Assembly: GCF_000227135.1 (NCBI RefSeq) | Contig: NC_018251.1 | Location: 285,989-349,988, forward strand | Direction of reading: 5' to 3' | Length of the DNA: 64,000 bases | Origin: Leishmania donovani | Taxonomy: Eukaryota; Euglenozoa; Kinetoplastea; Trypanosomatida; Trypanosomatidae | Part shown: positions 1-9,940 of the stretch, piece after piece | Position numbering within the stretch: position 1 is the first letter of the stretch | Layout: the number at the start of each line of letters is the position of its first letter | Translations under genes and position numbers: made by a program | Notes under the pieces: model-generated | The model's database searches: none | What the model was told of the DNA's origin: nothing | What the model saw: only the letters and a program-made list of their open reading frames with translations

Positions 1-1580
1 TGCCGCCCTCTGTCGAGACCCTCGATGATCAGGTGGAGCGGTACTGGGATCAGCTGAACCGTTTCAACGAGCCGATCAACCGCTATCAGTTGCTGCGCAA
101 CGTGCAGAACACGAACGTCACCCTCTACTACGCCATCTTGACGCGGTACCTGAAGCAGACACTGCCGATCGTGTACACACCGACCGTCGGCGAGGCCTGC
201 CAGCGCTACGGTGACCTCTATCAGAAGGACCACGGACTGTACCTCGACGTCGCCAGCAAGGGCAAGGTGAGGAAGCTGATTCAGAACCTTCGCAAGACGA
301 ACGTCGACGTCATCGTGATCACCGATGGCTCCCGCATTCTCGGCCTGGGCGACCTCGGCGCCAACGGCATCGGCATCAGCATCGGCAAGTGCTCCCTGTA
401 CGTCGCTGCGGGCGGTGTGAAGCCGAGCCGCGTGCTGCCGGTCGTCATGGACGTTGGCACAAACAACCTCGAGCTCCGCAACAACCCGCTTTATCTCGGT
501 TTGCGCAAGCCGCGGTGCGGCGACGCCGACTTTTACGCTCTGCTGGACGAGTTCATGGAAGCTGTGAAGGACACCTGGCCCTCCGCTGTCGTGCAGTTCG
601 AGGACTTCAGCAACAACCACTGCTTCGACATGCTGGAGCGCTACCAAAAGAAGTACCGCTGCTTCAACGACGATATCCAGGGCACCGGCGCCGTCATAGC
701 TGCTGGTTTCCACACGGCGGTGAAGCTAAGCAAGATCCCGATGGAGCAGCAGCGCATCGTCTTCTTCGGCGCCGGCTCTGCCGCGACCGGTGTGGCGGAG
801 AGCATCGCCGACCTCGCCGCTGAGGCCGGGATGAAGAAAGAGGACATCAAGAAGAGCATCTTCTTCGTCGACTCGATGGGCATGGTGGCCACCAACCGCG
901 GTGACAAGCTGGCCAAGCACAAGCTGGGATGGGCCCGCACCGACATCCCTGACGCAGTTATTGCAAGCCTGAAGACTCTCGAGGACGTTGTGCGCTACGT
1001 GCGGCCGACCGCGCTCATCGGCCTCGGCGCCACCGCCAACGTCTTTTCGCGCGAGATTGTGGAGTTTCTGCACTCGTGCTGCCCTCACCCGATCATATTC
1101 CCGCTGTCAAATCCGTCCAGCAAAGCCGAAATTGTGCCGGCGAACGCATACAAGTGGACGAACGGCGATGCCATCGTGGCCTCCGGCAGCCCCTTTCCTG
1201 AGACGGTCGTCAGTGGCCGCACGCTGCAACCATCGCAAGGCAACAACCTGTACATCTTCCCCGGGGTGGGTCTCGGCTGCTGCATTGCTCAGCCGCCGTA
1301 CATCCCGCAGGAGGTGCTGGTGGCGGCCGCTGCCTGCCTGAGCACGCTGGCCACGCCGGACGACCTCGCCAAGGGACAGCTGTACCCGTCTATTGAGGAG
1401 GTGCGCCGCGTGTCGCGTGAGGTGGCCGTGGCGTGTATTCAGAAGCTACAGGAGCTGGGGCTGGCCAAGGCAGATCTGCCAGATAACCGCCCAGACCTGA
1501 TGAAGCTGGTGAAGACGGCTTTCTGGGAGCCGCGCTACTTGCCCGAGAATTATTACCTGGAGAAGGAGTTTATTTGCTAA
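1..1580 (+). CDS. Malic enzyme, C-terminal part (5' end outside window)
   Basis: Oxidative decarboxylation of malate to pyruvate with NAD(P)H production. The frame is open from base 3 with no start, so the gene begins upstream; about 525 residues are visible against roughly 570 for trypanosomatid malic enzymes. Seen in order: the VYTPTVGEAC signature (bases ~170-200), GDLG..GIGISIGK with the likely catalytic Lys (~350-390), the metal-binding QFEDF (~595) and FNDDIQGT (~665), the dinucleotide loop FFGAGSAATG (~763-792), a second glycine-rich segment IGLGATANVF (~1018-1047), and PLSNPSSKAE (~1100-1130). The first visible residues (PPSVETLDDQVERYW) fit the normal N-terminal domain, so only the first few dozen residues are missing. 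Cofactor choice (NADP or NAD) and compartment cannot be read here; NADP is usual for Leishmania enzymes. Confidence 0.95.
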   Translation, partial: PPSVETLDDQVERYWDQLNRFNEPINRYQLLRNVQNTNVTLYYAILTRYLKQTLPIVYTPTVGEACQRYGDLYQKDHGLYLDVASKGKVRKLIQNLRKTNVDVIVITDGSRILGLGDLGANGIGISIGKCSLYVAAGGVKPSRVLPVVMDVGTNNLELRNNPLYLGLRKPRCGDADFYALLDEFMEAVKDTWPSAVVQFEDFSNNHCFDMLERYQKKYRCFNDDIQGTGAVIAAGFHTAVKLSKIPMEQQRIVFFGAGSAATGVAESIADLAAEAGMKKEDIKKSIFFVDSMGMVATNRGDKLAKHKLGWARTDIPDAVIASLKTLEDVVRYVRPTALIGLGATANVFSREIVEFLHSCCPHPIIFPLSNPSSKAEIVPANAYKWTNGDAIVASGSPFPETVVSGRTLQPSQGNNLYIFPGVGLGCCIAQPPYIPQEVLVAAAACLSTLATPDDLAKGQLYPSIEEVRRVSREVAVACIQKLQELGLAKADLPDNRPDLMKLVKTAFWEPRYLPENYYLEKEFIC

Positions 1581-2877
1581 GACAGATAGAAGATGGGAGG
1601 AGAAGCTTAACCGCGAGGGTGCAGAGCTTGTGCGCGCTGTGAGCGTGTGCGTGTGTGCTTTTAAGTTTGTCTCTGTCTCTCATAGACTTGTTCTGTGCCT
1701 ATTCCTTCCTTGTTTTGTTCTCCCATCGACCCTTCCTCCTCCTCCGTGTCTTTTGGAAGCGCACAGCGTGGGCCCTCATCGCCCTCCTCTTCCTTATTTG
1801 TTGTTGTGTGTGCGTGTGTGTCTTTTTCTTGTCGGCGCCAGTGACAACGCGTTTCTCATCACCTCCTTCTCCCTACCCTACCACGCACAGGAGCAGGCAT
1901 CTTTACGCATGAGCTCCACCGCGACTTTGCTGCTGCTGCTCTGCGGGTCCAACCCTCCCTTCTCTCTTCTCGCTCTCTGTTGTCGGTGTCTGTCCGCAGT
2001 TGACGTCTTTTTTTTTGTGCGTGTGTGTGACATAACGCGTCGCACCGCTGCTCTGCGCATCTGTTCACAGAAGGTGGCGTACACACATGCACGCCGCTGA
2101 CGCGTGTGCGCCCACAGCAGCAGCGGCACGCCGCCAGCAGAGAGAGCGGCATTATATATATTTACGTATATGCAATGGAGGCCAGTTGTGGGTTTTGACG
2201 AAGAAACGAATCAAGCGCCGAGGTAGGGGTCGGGTTGACGGTCGATTGGTGGCCTTCGGTCGTAGAAGCGGTGTTCTTGGTGGCAAACCCTGTATATTTT
2301 CGCGCTTGCCGTCCGGTGCCTCATTATAAGCGATGCTGATGTCTATGCAGGCAACACTTGGGAAGAGGTCTTTACTGGGGCGTTCCGAAATGGAATGGAG
2401 GTGTTGGCTGGGGAAGTTCGGGGAAGCACCGAAGCGCAGGACATCTCCTCACCTCCTTAGGAGGAGACCACACACTCACACATACAACGCACACACACAC
2501 ACACGGTGAAGGCGCCCCTTGAACAGGGCATGCGGACGGCTAACGCTCGCTCGCACTTCCTATTAACGTATATATATATATATATACTTATATATACATA
2601 TTTATTTAAATATCCTTCCCGAGACAGCAAGTGCGGGCACCAGCATCTGACCTAGCGAACACATAAATATATATGCATATATACATACATATGCATGAAT
2701 GTCTGTGCGCAGGGATGGGGAGAGAGGGCTCTCTGCTTGCTCTTTTTTTGGGGATTTCTTTCGTCAAGTGTTGTACGCTTCTCTCGAGACATGACGGAAC
2801 GACATGATCGAAGGGAGAAGAGCACAATCGCGTTTTCTTGGTCCCGTGGAATCTAGTTCCCCGCAACGAGGGGACAG

Positions 2878-3488
2878 ACCGCCCACACAGTGCGCGGTGT
2901 CACAAGGTCCAGCACCAACCACACACTCTCTCTGTGTGGGAGGAAGCCAAGCAGCCCCTCCTTATCTCCTGCCAATGCCGAGCCATCTCTGGTGGTGGCA
3001 AGGCAAGGCACCTACGGCGCAGGGAGGTCAGAGCGATTTACGGCTGCTGATGCCTGCGGTCGGGTTAATGAATAGCGTTGCGCCGGAGCGACCTGCGGCA
3101 GTGCGCACGCTTGTGCCATGCAGGTGATGGGCGAAGTGTCAGCGCAACTTGAGCGCATCTCACCCAGCCCTCACGCTGCCCTGCGGGTGGAGAGGACCCT
3201 GGACCCACCCCTGCAGGGGATGCACCAAGGTGTGGCAACCTGCCTGATGGGCGCTGCTGTGAGGCGACCTGCAGAGCAGGTGGGTGGTGAGTAGGATTTG
3301 ATTGCAGAGGCGCTGCTCCCATAGCGGAGTCGGCGCATTGGTGTAGCGAGCGTGTGTCCCGCGCTGCTTCGCGCCACGCGGATGGGGGCCCTTGTGACGG
3401 GGCTGGCGGGGGCGCAGGTAGACTGGGGTTGAGCACATGTTGTGTGTGGCAGAGAATGCACACGCTGCAATTAGGTAAAAAAAAAAAA
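2878..3488 (+). mobile_element. SIDER-like degenerate retroposon, copy 1, with 3' A-tract
   Basis: Bases 2878-3407 match 22240-22769 with three substitutions and no indel. The similarity stops abruptly on both sides. About 70 bp past the shared block lies an A12 tract (3477-3488), the expected 3' end of a non-LTR retroposon. No reverse-transcriptase frame is present, so it is a non-autonomous short element. Leishmania SIDER1/SIDER2 elements are about 0.5 kb, lie in 3'UTRs and can influence mRNA stability; size and place fit. I could not check the diagnostic 79-bp signature or find a clear target-site duplication, so the family name is an inference. Confidence 0.6.
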
Positions 3489-3976
3489 GGTTTGTGCTTG
3501 TAACATGCGAAAACGAAGCGGAGGGATGTCAGTTGTACTCCACCGAGACACACAAACTCGTTGGGGAATAGCAGCACTGAGTCGCGCACCCGACAAGCGC
3601 TCCTGCTCAAACAGTTCGGCGTATTCGCTTCCTGTGCGTGTGTGTGTGTGTCTGCTGCCGCGCTTCTCAGACCCCCCGGTGCCTCCTAATGCCGTCATGG
3701 TACAACCGCCCTCGATGTGTCCTCCTCTCTTACTCTTCCATGCGCGCATTCAACGTTGATGCACACACGCAAATTAAACACTTCGCACCACGCACAGACG
3801 CGAAGAGAACAGAAACGCAAGGGCACGACTCGTACTCGCAAGTATATATATATATATACGTATACTCACCTCCTCTGCCAGTCGCTGTCCAGCACCAGCC
3901 CCTACCTTCCCCCCCTATCTGCTCGGGGGTAGAGTCATCCGTGTACACCTCCGCATCGCTGCCGCCCTCGCGGGGC

Positions 3977-4012
3977 CTTGCCTCCCTCCCTCTCTGACGC
4001 CGTTGTCCTCAG
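3977..4012 (+). promoter_or_regulatory. Candidate polypyrimidine tract and spliced-leader acceptor
   Basis: A CT-rich run is followed by the first AG at 4011-4012. Trans-splicing here would give the RGG-protein mRNA a leader of about 156 nt before ATG 4169. Inferred from pattern only. Confidence 0.45.
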
Positions 4013-4168
4013 AGGGCCCAAAGGGCTTTCAACGATCTCGACGGACGTGTCACGTCTCCCTCCAGCAGCGTGCCGGCCTGGAGAGAGCCGACCGCGCAGC
4101 GCCCCCCCCCTCCCCCGACAGGGAAGCCTCAAGTGCAGCTGTGGCAGAGACGCAACGCGGTGTCGACA

Positions 4169-5101
4169 ATGAGCACCCACGGCAGGTCTGCGGGCGACGT
4201 GCTCGCTCGCATGTCGGACGAGGAGGATGACGGCGTGCCAGAGGACTTGGAGCTGACGTTCGTGCCTGCGTCAAAGCGACGTGGGCCGGCGTCGTCACAC
4301 GCCGTTGGCCACCACGCCGGGAATGCGGTGCCCTCCACGCTGACCTCCTCGACAGACAGCGGCCCCACGGTCAGCAGCAACCCCAAGCCGCGCGCAGAAA
4401 CGGTCTATGAGAGGGAGCGCAACGCCAAGGTGCGTCAGCTTCTCGCCGAGCAGCAGAGAACAACTCCAGGCGTCGTCTTCTCGCTGGATGCGTTCGAGGC
4501 GCCGCCACCGGACCAATACACTCTGGCCGGCTTTCAGGAGGCGCCAGGCACCTCTGCCCCATCCTCTTCGCCTGCGCCGTACAACCGAGAAGATCAGCGG
4601 CGAGGCTTCTTGCAGTACCGTGGTCGTGGCGGCGCAGAGGGCGGCGGCAGGGGAGAACCTGGTGGAGGGGGCGGCCCGCGCCGGTACCGGATGCCGAATC
4701 CGAACATGTCGGAGGAGGAGCAGGCGCGCTTCATTCGGCACCGCCGTAACATGGCCGTCATCCGCAACGCACTGCGCGAAGTCGACCCTGACACGCTTGA
4801 GTATATGCAGGTGACACAGGCACCGGATCAACTGCCCCTCAACAAAAACCGTGAAAGCTTTTCGAAACCCTACTTTAGTACCGACCGCGGCCGCGGTGGT
4901 GTCGACGCCGGCGGTGGCCGTAGCATGTCGTCGTACCGCGGCAGAGGCGGCGGTGGCGGAATGCGCGGCCGCGGCGGGAGCAGCTTCTCTCCTTACTCTG
5001 TTGGCCGAGGTACAGGCACTACTCGCGGCGACGGGCTCGGCCGCGGTGGTGGTAGTGGTGGTGGCGGCCGCCGCTCAGCACCCTTTAGCCCCTACTCGTG
5101 A
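4169..5101 (+). CDS. RGG-rich protein, probable RNA-binding (310 aa)
   Basis: No named family recognised. The frame stays open upstream to a GTG, but the first in-frame ATG is at 4169 (MSTHGRSAGDVLARMSDEED). The N-terminus is acidic. The middle has charged helical stretches (YERERNAKVRQLLAEQQR; later MSEEEQARFIRHRRNMAVIRN) that look like the conserved core. Two arginine/glycine-rich blocks, one mid-protein (YRGRGG..GGGRGE) and one covering roughly the last 75 residues, carry many RGG/RGR units and end in an SPYS motif that occurs twice near the C-terminus. RGG boxes usually bind RNA and are arginine-methylated, so a role in mRNP biology is plausible. No RRM, zinc finger or helicase motif is visible. 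Confidence 0.85.
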   Translation: MSTHGRSAGDVLARMSDEEDDGVPEDLELTFVPASKRRGPASSHAVGHHAGNAVPSTLTSSTDSGPTVSSNPKPRAETVYERERNAKVRQLLAEQQRTTPGVVFSLDAFEAPPPDQYTLAGFQEAPGTSAPSSSPAPYNREDQRRGFLQYRGRGGAEGGGRGEPGGGGGPRRYRMPNPNMSEEEQARFIRHRRNMAVIRNALREVDPDTLEYMQVTQAPDQLPLNKNRESFSKPYFSTDRGRGGVDAGGGRSMSSYRGRGGGGGMRGRGGSSFSPYSVGRGTGTTRGDGLGRGGGSGGGGRRSAPFSPYS

Positions 5102-5621
5102 GAGTCTGGCAGTGAACGCAGCACGTGCCTTTGGCATGTGGGCGTGGGCGTGCGTGTGCCACCCCTCTTCCCTTGCACGATCTTTCCCGCTCTTCCTCGT
5201 GCATGAGTGACAGTCCGGTTACAATCACGCAGGCGGAGGCGAATTCTTCATTGTGTGCGGCTCTGGATGTATCTGTGTCGATGTGCGCGCGTGCTTGTGG
5301 TCGTGTGGGCACGGACACCAACATGTGCACCGACCATGCCTAAGCGAAACAAAGAACACGACGCTGCGAACGAAAGCAGGGCGACCTTCGCTGATTCTGC
5401 GCCCATGATGGAGTTTTCTTTGACCGCTGGCGGTGCGGCAGCATGCCCCGGGCTTGCCCTTCTCCAACTACCTCCTCTTCCTGCGTATCTGCGCTTGCTA
5501 CACGCACGCACGCACAGTGCCCCCGAGCTGCCATCCCTCTCTCCTCTCCTCGCACTGAACTCCCAGCGGCCCCCTTACACATTCCAAGGAAACAAGCGAG
5601 AGATAAAGTGTGCGCGTGTGC
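5102..5621. other. Intergenic/UTR, no gene seen
   Basis: Pyrimidine-rich spacer. A CT tract (~5531-5564) followed by AG at 5565-5566 is a candidate trans-splice acceptor about 56 nt before the next ATG. Short open frames here are low-complexity and unsupported. Confidence 0.7.
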
Positions 5622-7370
5622 ATGTCTTCCATGAGCTCAAGCGACGATGCTCCGCCGCACAAACGCCTCGCCTCAGAGCAGTCCAAGCGTGACAGCTGCA
5701 CCCATGCTGGTGCCCGAGAACACATCCACGACGCCCCAGCGCTAAGCGCGCGCGCACGCTTTCTGCGAGAGCTGGAGCGGTACGCGAGCGATGACGATGA
5801 TTATGGCGGCAACGGGGGCGCCGTTGTCGTCGGTGCAGGGCCCATGCGGCAGCCGGAACACGCAAACGGAACACCACAGAGGAGATCCGCATCCCCGCTG
5901 GCATCGGCCACTCGCGCTGCTGCGCCTTCTGTCGGCCCATCAAGCAGCTCAGACTTCTTCTTCGGTGGCGAAGGTGACCCGCACGACGAAGCGGATGACG
6001 AAGCCGTCGGTGATGATGCGGTGTGGAGCACGGCATCCGCTGCCTCGCTAGCGAGAACCCTCAACGGTGTCCCCGTCACTGGCTCCACCAACGACAGCAG
6101 CACAACAGGCGGCCGTGCAGCACCGTCTCGGGTTGGCCTGCAGCTGCTGCATCGCATGCACGCGCTCAACACATCCGGCGACCGCAGAAGCAGCGGCCAC
6201 GGCCCCGCCGTTCATTCCGCCGCAACGAGTGCAAAAGTGATGATACCCCAGACGTCATCCACACCGACGTCATCTGGTGACTTCGAGGTCGTTCACGCGT
6301 ATGTGCCACTGAGCACAGGCGGCTTCCTGAGCACGGCCAACGCGGAGCATGACGCAATGGAAGGGCATCAGGTGCGCATCGGCGACGTTCTCTCTCTGCG
6401 GAAGCCTCTCAGCTGCGCAGACCCACCATCGAGCAGCGCAGTGGCGAGTGCGCCTGCCTCATCCCCTTCAACTTCAACTGCCACTCCGTCAACCGTAGCC
6501 CCCACCCTCACCACCGGCGCGGCGGCGGCTGGTGCGTCGGCCACCGGCTCGCTAGTGGAGGACGTTGCGCAGAAAGCGATGCGTCACTTCAAGAGCGCCG
6601 CCACCTTCACCTCCGAGGAGCAGAAATATGGCCGGAAACTCACCCCCGATATGGTGCACCTGCTCTTCGAGGTCACGCGGGTGGATTATCAAGGACGCAG
6701 CATCGAGGCGCTCTTCCTGGACGGCACACGCGCGAAGGTATCCTTCTTCGAGGTGCGGCCGGCAGGGTACGTGGAGCGGAAAATGCACGCGGTGTGGAAG
6801 GCCGATCCAGCAAGTCGCCCTGTGGCCATCATCCATAGCAACGCGTCGTCGCCGACCACGTCGTCGGCCCCAAACGGAGCCGTGTTGCCGTCCTCCGCGC
6901 CGTCACCTGCGCTCCCGCCACCGCCGTCAGTCACCGCTGCCGCGTGGTGGGTGATCCCGCATCTTCTCGTGCGTGTCACGACGGAGGCGGCCGGCGACTG
7001 GTACGGCAAGAAATGCGTCGTGAAGACCGTGCAGCGAAGCGAGAACCGCGTCCGGCTGATGGAATGGGTGGAGGAGGGCCGCAGCGGCAGCGGTGAGAGC
7101 GGCAGCAGGAGCTTCCACAACTGCGGTAAGCCGAAGGCGGCCACGGCTGACACTCGAGAGCTGATAGGGGTGGACGGGCTTGAGACGGTGGTTCCCAAGA
7201 AGGGTGGTCGTGCCATGGTGGTACTGGGAAGCCGGCGAGGCGAAATGTGCACCGTTCGCAACCGCATTCGTGGTGCTGATGGTGAGTTGGCGGCCGTCGA
7301 AGTGGAGATCAACCGAACAAAGGAGGTGATGACGCTACAGGCGGGCGAGCTGTGTGCCCTGGCGCGCTGA
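5622..7370 (+). CDS. KOW-domain protein, GPKOW/KIN17-like C-terminus (582 aa)
   Basis: The frame opens at a GTG, but the first ATG is 5622 (MSSMSSSDDAPP); a second ATG nine bases on is equally possible. Residues 1-330 are Ser/Ala/Thr/Pro-rich with an acidic patch. Residues ~340-392 form a compact region (LTPDMVHLLFEV, VDYQGRSIEALFLDGTRAKV). The C-terminus from about W442 (WWVIPHLLVRV, YGKKCVVKTV) to 582 (GLETVVPKKGGRAMVVLG, then RRGEMCTVRN) has the layout of the paired KOW modules in GPKOW/MOS2/Spp2 and KIN17: an SH3-like strand set, the LETVxPxxGGxxxVLxGxxRG segment, and a last strand. Those are nuclear RNA proteins linked to the spliceosome (GPKOW) or DNA/RNA binding (KIN17). Neither a G-patch nor the KIN17 zinc finger is visible, so orthology is open. 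Confidence 0.75.
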   Translation: MSSMSSSDDAPPHKRLASEQSKRDSCTHAGAREHIHDAPALSARARFLRELERYASDDDDYGGNGGAVVVGAGPMRQPEHANGTPQRRSASPLASATRAAAPSVGPSSSSDFFFGGEGDPHDEADDEAVGDDAVWSTASAASLARTLNGVPVTGSTNDSSTTGGRAAPSRVGLQLLHRMHALNTSGDRRSSGHGPAVHSAATSAKVMIPQTSSTPTSSGDFEVVHAYVPLSTGGFLSTANAEHDAMEGHQVRIGDVLSLRKPLSCADPPSSSAVASAPASSPSTSTATPSTVAPTLTTGAAAAGASATGSLVEDVAQKAMRHFKSAATFTSEEQKYGRKLTPDMVHLLFEVTRVDYQGRSIEALFLDGTRAKVSFFEVRPAGYVERKMHAVWKADPASRPVAIIHSNASSPTTSSAPNGAVLPSSAPSPALPPPPSVTAAAWWVIPHLLVRVTTEAAGDWYGKKCVVKTVQRSENRVRLMEWVEEGRSGSGESGSRSFHNCGKPKAATADTRELIGVDGLETVVPKKGGRAMVVLGSRRGEMCTVRNRIRGADGELAAVEVEINRTKEVMTLQAGELCALAR

Positions 7371-8074
7371 GTCCAGCGCTCTCTGCCTGTCTATCGCGGA
7401 TGCCGATGGCTGTTGCTGCGCTCTGCCTTGTCCATACTCGCCCAACCCCACCACCACCACCACCACCTGTCCACCTTGCTTTCCTAGCCCCTATGTGCTT
7501 TCAGCCCTGACTCTCTGACCGACTCACATGATCAAGACACGGGACAGACGAAGCGCATGGAGAGTATGCAGTAGACCATGGGCGCACTGTCACCACCACC
7601 CGGCCCCTGCCCCCGTGCAAGACACGCGTGCACACGTGCATGCGCATTCCCTCCATCAGAGCATATGCATCTAAAGCATACAAGAGTGCGGCACGAGTAC
7701 CAGCACAGACAGGCAGACGCGCAGATGCGCTCTACCGCGACATTCCTCCATTAGCTGCAGCCCCCCTCCCCAATTCATCCACACCTCTGCCCTGGCGCTC
7801 CTGTCGCCGCGGTAGCCCCGTTCCCATCCCCGTCCCCTTGTTGGCTACAGTGCGCTCGATTCTTCGCTGCCGTTTCTAATCAGCTGTGGTCTCTACACGA
7901 GTCGCGGATGCCTTACACCCATCTCTCTTCTGTTCTTCACTCTCCGAATCGCCGCTGAGGGCTACGCTGTATATGTCGGCGACCTCCCCTGACACACGCG
8001 CACACAGGCAGCGGCACGCAATGCCATCACCGTAGCACATAAGCCCCACAGGTGCTCGGTCTCTCTCATCGTTC
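7371..8074. other. Intergenic/UTR, no gene seen
   Basis: About 700 bp of low-complexity spacer containing a CAC run (7449-7468) and CT-rich stretches. The pyrimidine tract ATCTCTCTTCTGTTCTTCAC (7921-7940) with AG at 7958-7959 could serve the next gene. No tRNA-like box pair or snoRNA pattern noticed. Confidence 0.65.
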
Positions 8075-9940
8075 ATGCACGTGGGCAAACCCTCCACGCT
8101 CTCACTCGCGCACGGCAAGCACAGCTGTCATCTCTCGTCCATGGCGACCGCATCGTCTTCGCTATCATCGAGTTGTTTCATCGATGCGGCCACATACTTC
8201 GAAGGCCGTCGTGGGCGTCGAACCTTCCCCGAGAGAAACGCCTCGCAGATTTCGTTTGGGGACGCGAGCTCCAACAGTTCGATAGAAGAGGAAGAGGGGC
8301 TGGTGCGGCGACAGGCGCAAGCATCTGCGCCGGTCGCATGGCAGCAGCAGCAGCGCCACCAGCAGATGCGGCCAACGCGACGACCGCGCGGACCTGGGAT
8401 AACTTTTGCCGCGCATATTGGAGCGAACGGCTTTCCAGCCGCTGCCTCCCGCCGCAGCGCCTGCGTTGATGTCGTGCCTGAGTGCCTTTACCAGTATGAC
8501 ACTAGCAAGCTGCACCCGCACAAAAGGCTGGCTCAGATGCCGAATCGTGTAAAGCAGTGCGACCGCAACCTGCAGCTGTTTCTGCGACCGGAGGAGCAGG
8601 TGGCACAGTCTGCCGCGGCAGCCGTGATGCTTGGCGAGTCGCGGGATGGGCAGCTGTCCTACTCTCGCTATGCATCTTCGCAGGCGCACGAGCACAGAAG
8701 AGACCCGCGGATGACTGTCGGCGCGATCGAGGCCTCGTCCAGCCCATTTTCAGACTCTGCGCCGTACGATCACGCCATGCTGGCTGGCCGCCGCCCTTGC
8801 CTTCCCTATGCGCCTGCCGCAGAACTCGACGACTCGCCGCTTTCGAGGGAGTCTCTGTTGTCAGAACGACTGCGACTGCTGGAGTACCTCTATCAGCGAG
8901 AGCGCAGCAGGCTCCGTGGGGCAAGCCGCTCCGCGGAGAGAGATGTGGATGCAGTCATAGAAGAGGGCGCACGGGCTCGGCACGGTCAAGCTGCAGTCTC
9001 CACGCTGCCGTCCTGCACGGCAGTGCTCCCCCTGAAACACGGCGACAGCGCTGACGTCGCCGCAAACCTACCTTCGCTGAGACGTCGAGCGGAGCGCAGC
9101 AGTGTCAGACGTGATGAGGGCGACGGCGCAGTGTATGCGCATCCACTGCAAGGTCGTGAGTGGCAGCCGTGGGAGCGCGAGCATGCATGTGAGACGAACC
9201 CAGTTACCCCTCGCACCCGATCATCCTTCCACGCATCCGCGCAGATCGCGGATTCAAATGAGAGCAGAGATGACCATACTGATAGAAGTGGCGGTGTTGA
9301 TCACGCACCCGCGAACTCTTTCGGCAACGCCATGTGCTCAGCCAACTGGTGGTGTGCCTCCGCCTCACATCCGCGACGGGTCACAGGCTCCTACGGCGAC
9401 TTCTCTGGCAGCACGGAAGCCCGCAATGAGCCGCCTAAGCACACCACTCGCATCGGCTCGCGAATGGCCGTGGCTGATGCCGCTCCTCGAGTACCTCGCA
9501 TCTCCGCCTGGTTTGCGCCCCTGCGTAATGACCGCGTAGCGCGGCAGGTGCATCGTACCAAAAGCGCCGACCACGCTCGCGCATCGCACTCGTTGCAAGA
9601 GAAAGAGCGACAAGCTGGCCAACTTCAGCGGCACATCTCAGCGGCATCGCCATCGGCGCAGGGGAGCTCGTCCTCCAACACAGCGGGGGCAAGGCCAGTG
9701 GAAACCTCCCCTGCCGCCTCCGCTCGCACAAGAGCGGCAGTGACCCTCACCGACGTCTGCACACATCAAAAGTTGTGGGCACCATCTCTGCAGCAGCGAC
9801 AGCATTGGAAGCTGGCGGGCAGCGCCGCTTCATCTCCCCTCTTCCTCACATCCTCTGCACGCGTACAGGGACGAGACGAAGCAGCGCTGACTCTGCGAGA
9901 CGTGTGTCGGGCGTTGAACGCCTCCGCAGTGGTGGTGTGA
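8075..9940 (+). CDS. Hypothetical low-complexity protein (621 aa)
   Basis: Not recognised. ATG 8075 is the first in frame; ATG 8141 (MATASSSLSS) is a good alternative and would drop 22 residues. The protein is Ser/Ala/Arg-rich with few hydrophobic stretches, no transmembrane segment and no signal peptide. The best ordered segment is a charged helix (LLSERLRLLEYLYQRERSRL) near residues 265-290. A YDTSKLHPHKRLAQMP segment around 145-160 may be conserved. A repeated theme ALTLRDVC / AVTLTDVC occurs in the last ~70 residues (near 9739 and 9887), suggesting a short internal repeat. The long open frame and coding-like composition argue it is real; most likely a trypanosomatid-specific protein. Confidence 0.75.
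   Translation: MHVGKPSTLSLAHGKHSCHLSSMATASSSLSSSCFIDAATYFEGRRGRRTFPERNASQISFGDASSNSSIEEEEGLVRRQAQASAPVAWQQQQRHQQMRPTRRPRGPGITFAAHIGANGFPAAASRRSACVDVVPECLYQYDTSKLHPHKRLAQMPNRVKQCDRNLQLFLRPEEQVAQSAAAAVMLGESRDGQLSYSRYASSQAHEHRRDPRMTVGAIEASSSPFSDSAPYDHAMLAGRRPCLPYAPAAELDDSPLSRESLLSERLRLLEYLYQRERSRLRGASRSAERDVDAVIEEGARARHGQAAVSTLPSCTAVLPLKHGDSADVAANLPSLRRRAERSSVRRDEGDGAVYAHPLQGREWQPWEREHACETNPVTPRTRSSFHASAQIADSNESRDDHTDRSGGVDHAPANSFGNAMCSANWWCASASHPRRVTGSYGDFSGSTEARNEPPKHTTRIGSRMAVADAAPRVPRISAWFAPLRNDRVARQVHRTKSADHARASHSLQEKERQAGQLQRHISAASPSAQGSSSSNTAGARPVETSPAASARTRAAVTLTDVCTHQKLWAPSLQQRQHWKLAGSAASSPLFLTSSARVQGRDEAALTLRDVCRALNASAVVV

Larger units (their letters stand above)
1581..4168. other. Long intergenic/UTR region with retroposon-like repeat
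   Basis: No convincing gene. It should hold the malic enzyme 3'UTR and the leader of the next gene. Seen: pyrimidine-rich low-complexity DNA (1640-2040), a (TA)n run (~2569-2586) in AT-rich sequence, a 16-bp perfect AT-rich palindrome (2668-2683), a 530-bp repeat shared with 22240-22769, an A12 tract (3477-3488) and a second (TA)n run (~3842-3858). Open frames here are short, Cys/Ser/Leu/Val-rich translations of CT and GT runs. Confidence 0.8.

Noticed and set aside
641..1088. Minus-strand frames inside malic enzyme, and similar long minus-strand frames in other genes
   Set aside because: Shadows of GC3-rich coding sequence on the opposite strand; no recognisable protein features.
33..1580. 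Malic enzyme starting at base 33 (GTG)
   Set aside because: Coding continues in frame to the window edge (PPSVETLDDQ precedes it); the gene is simply cut by the window.
1630..2100. 156-codon open frame after malic enzyme
   Set aside because: Low-complexity Cys/Leu/Ser/Val translation of CT/GT-rich 3'UTR.
2450..2468. Small inverted repeat CCTCC-TTA-GGAGG as a terminator
   Set aside because: Five-bp stem only, and trypanosomatid genes are not ended by bacterial-type terminators.
7371..8074. Possible tRNA or snoRNA gene in spacers
   Set aside because: No A/B box pair or C/D box pair was seen by eye here or in the other spacers; a tRNAscan or snoRNA search would be needed to exclude them.
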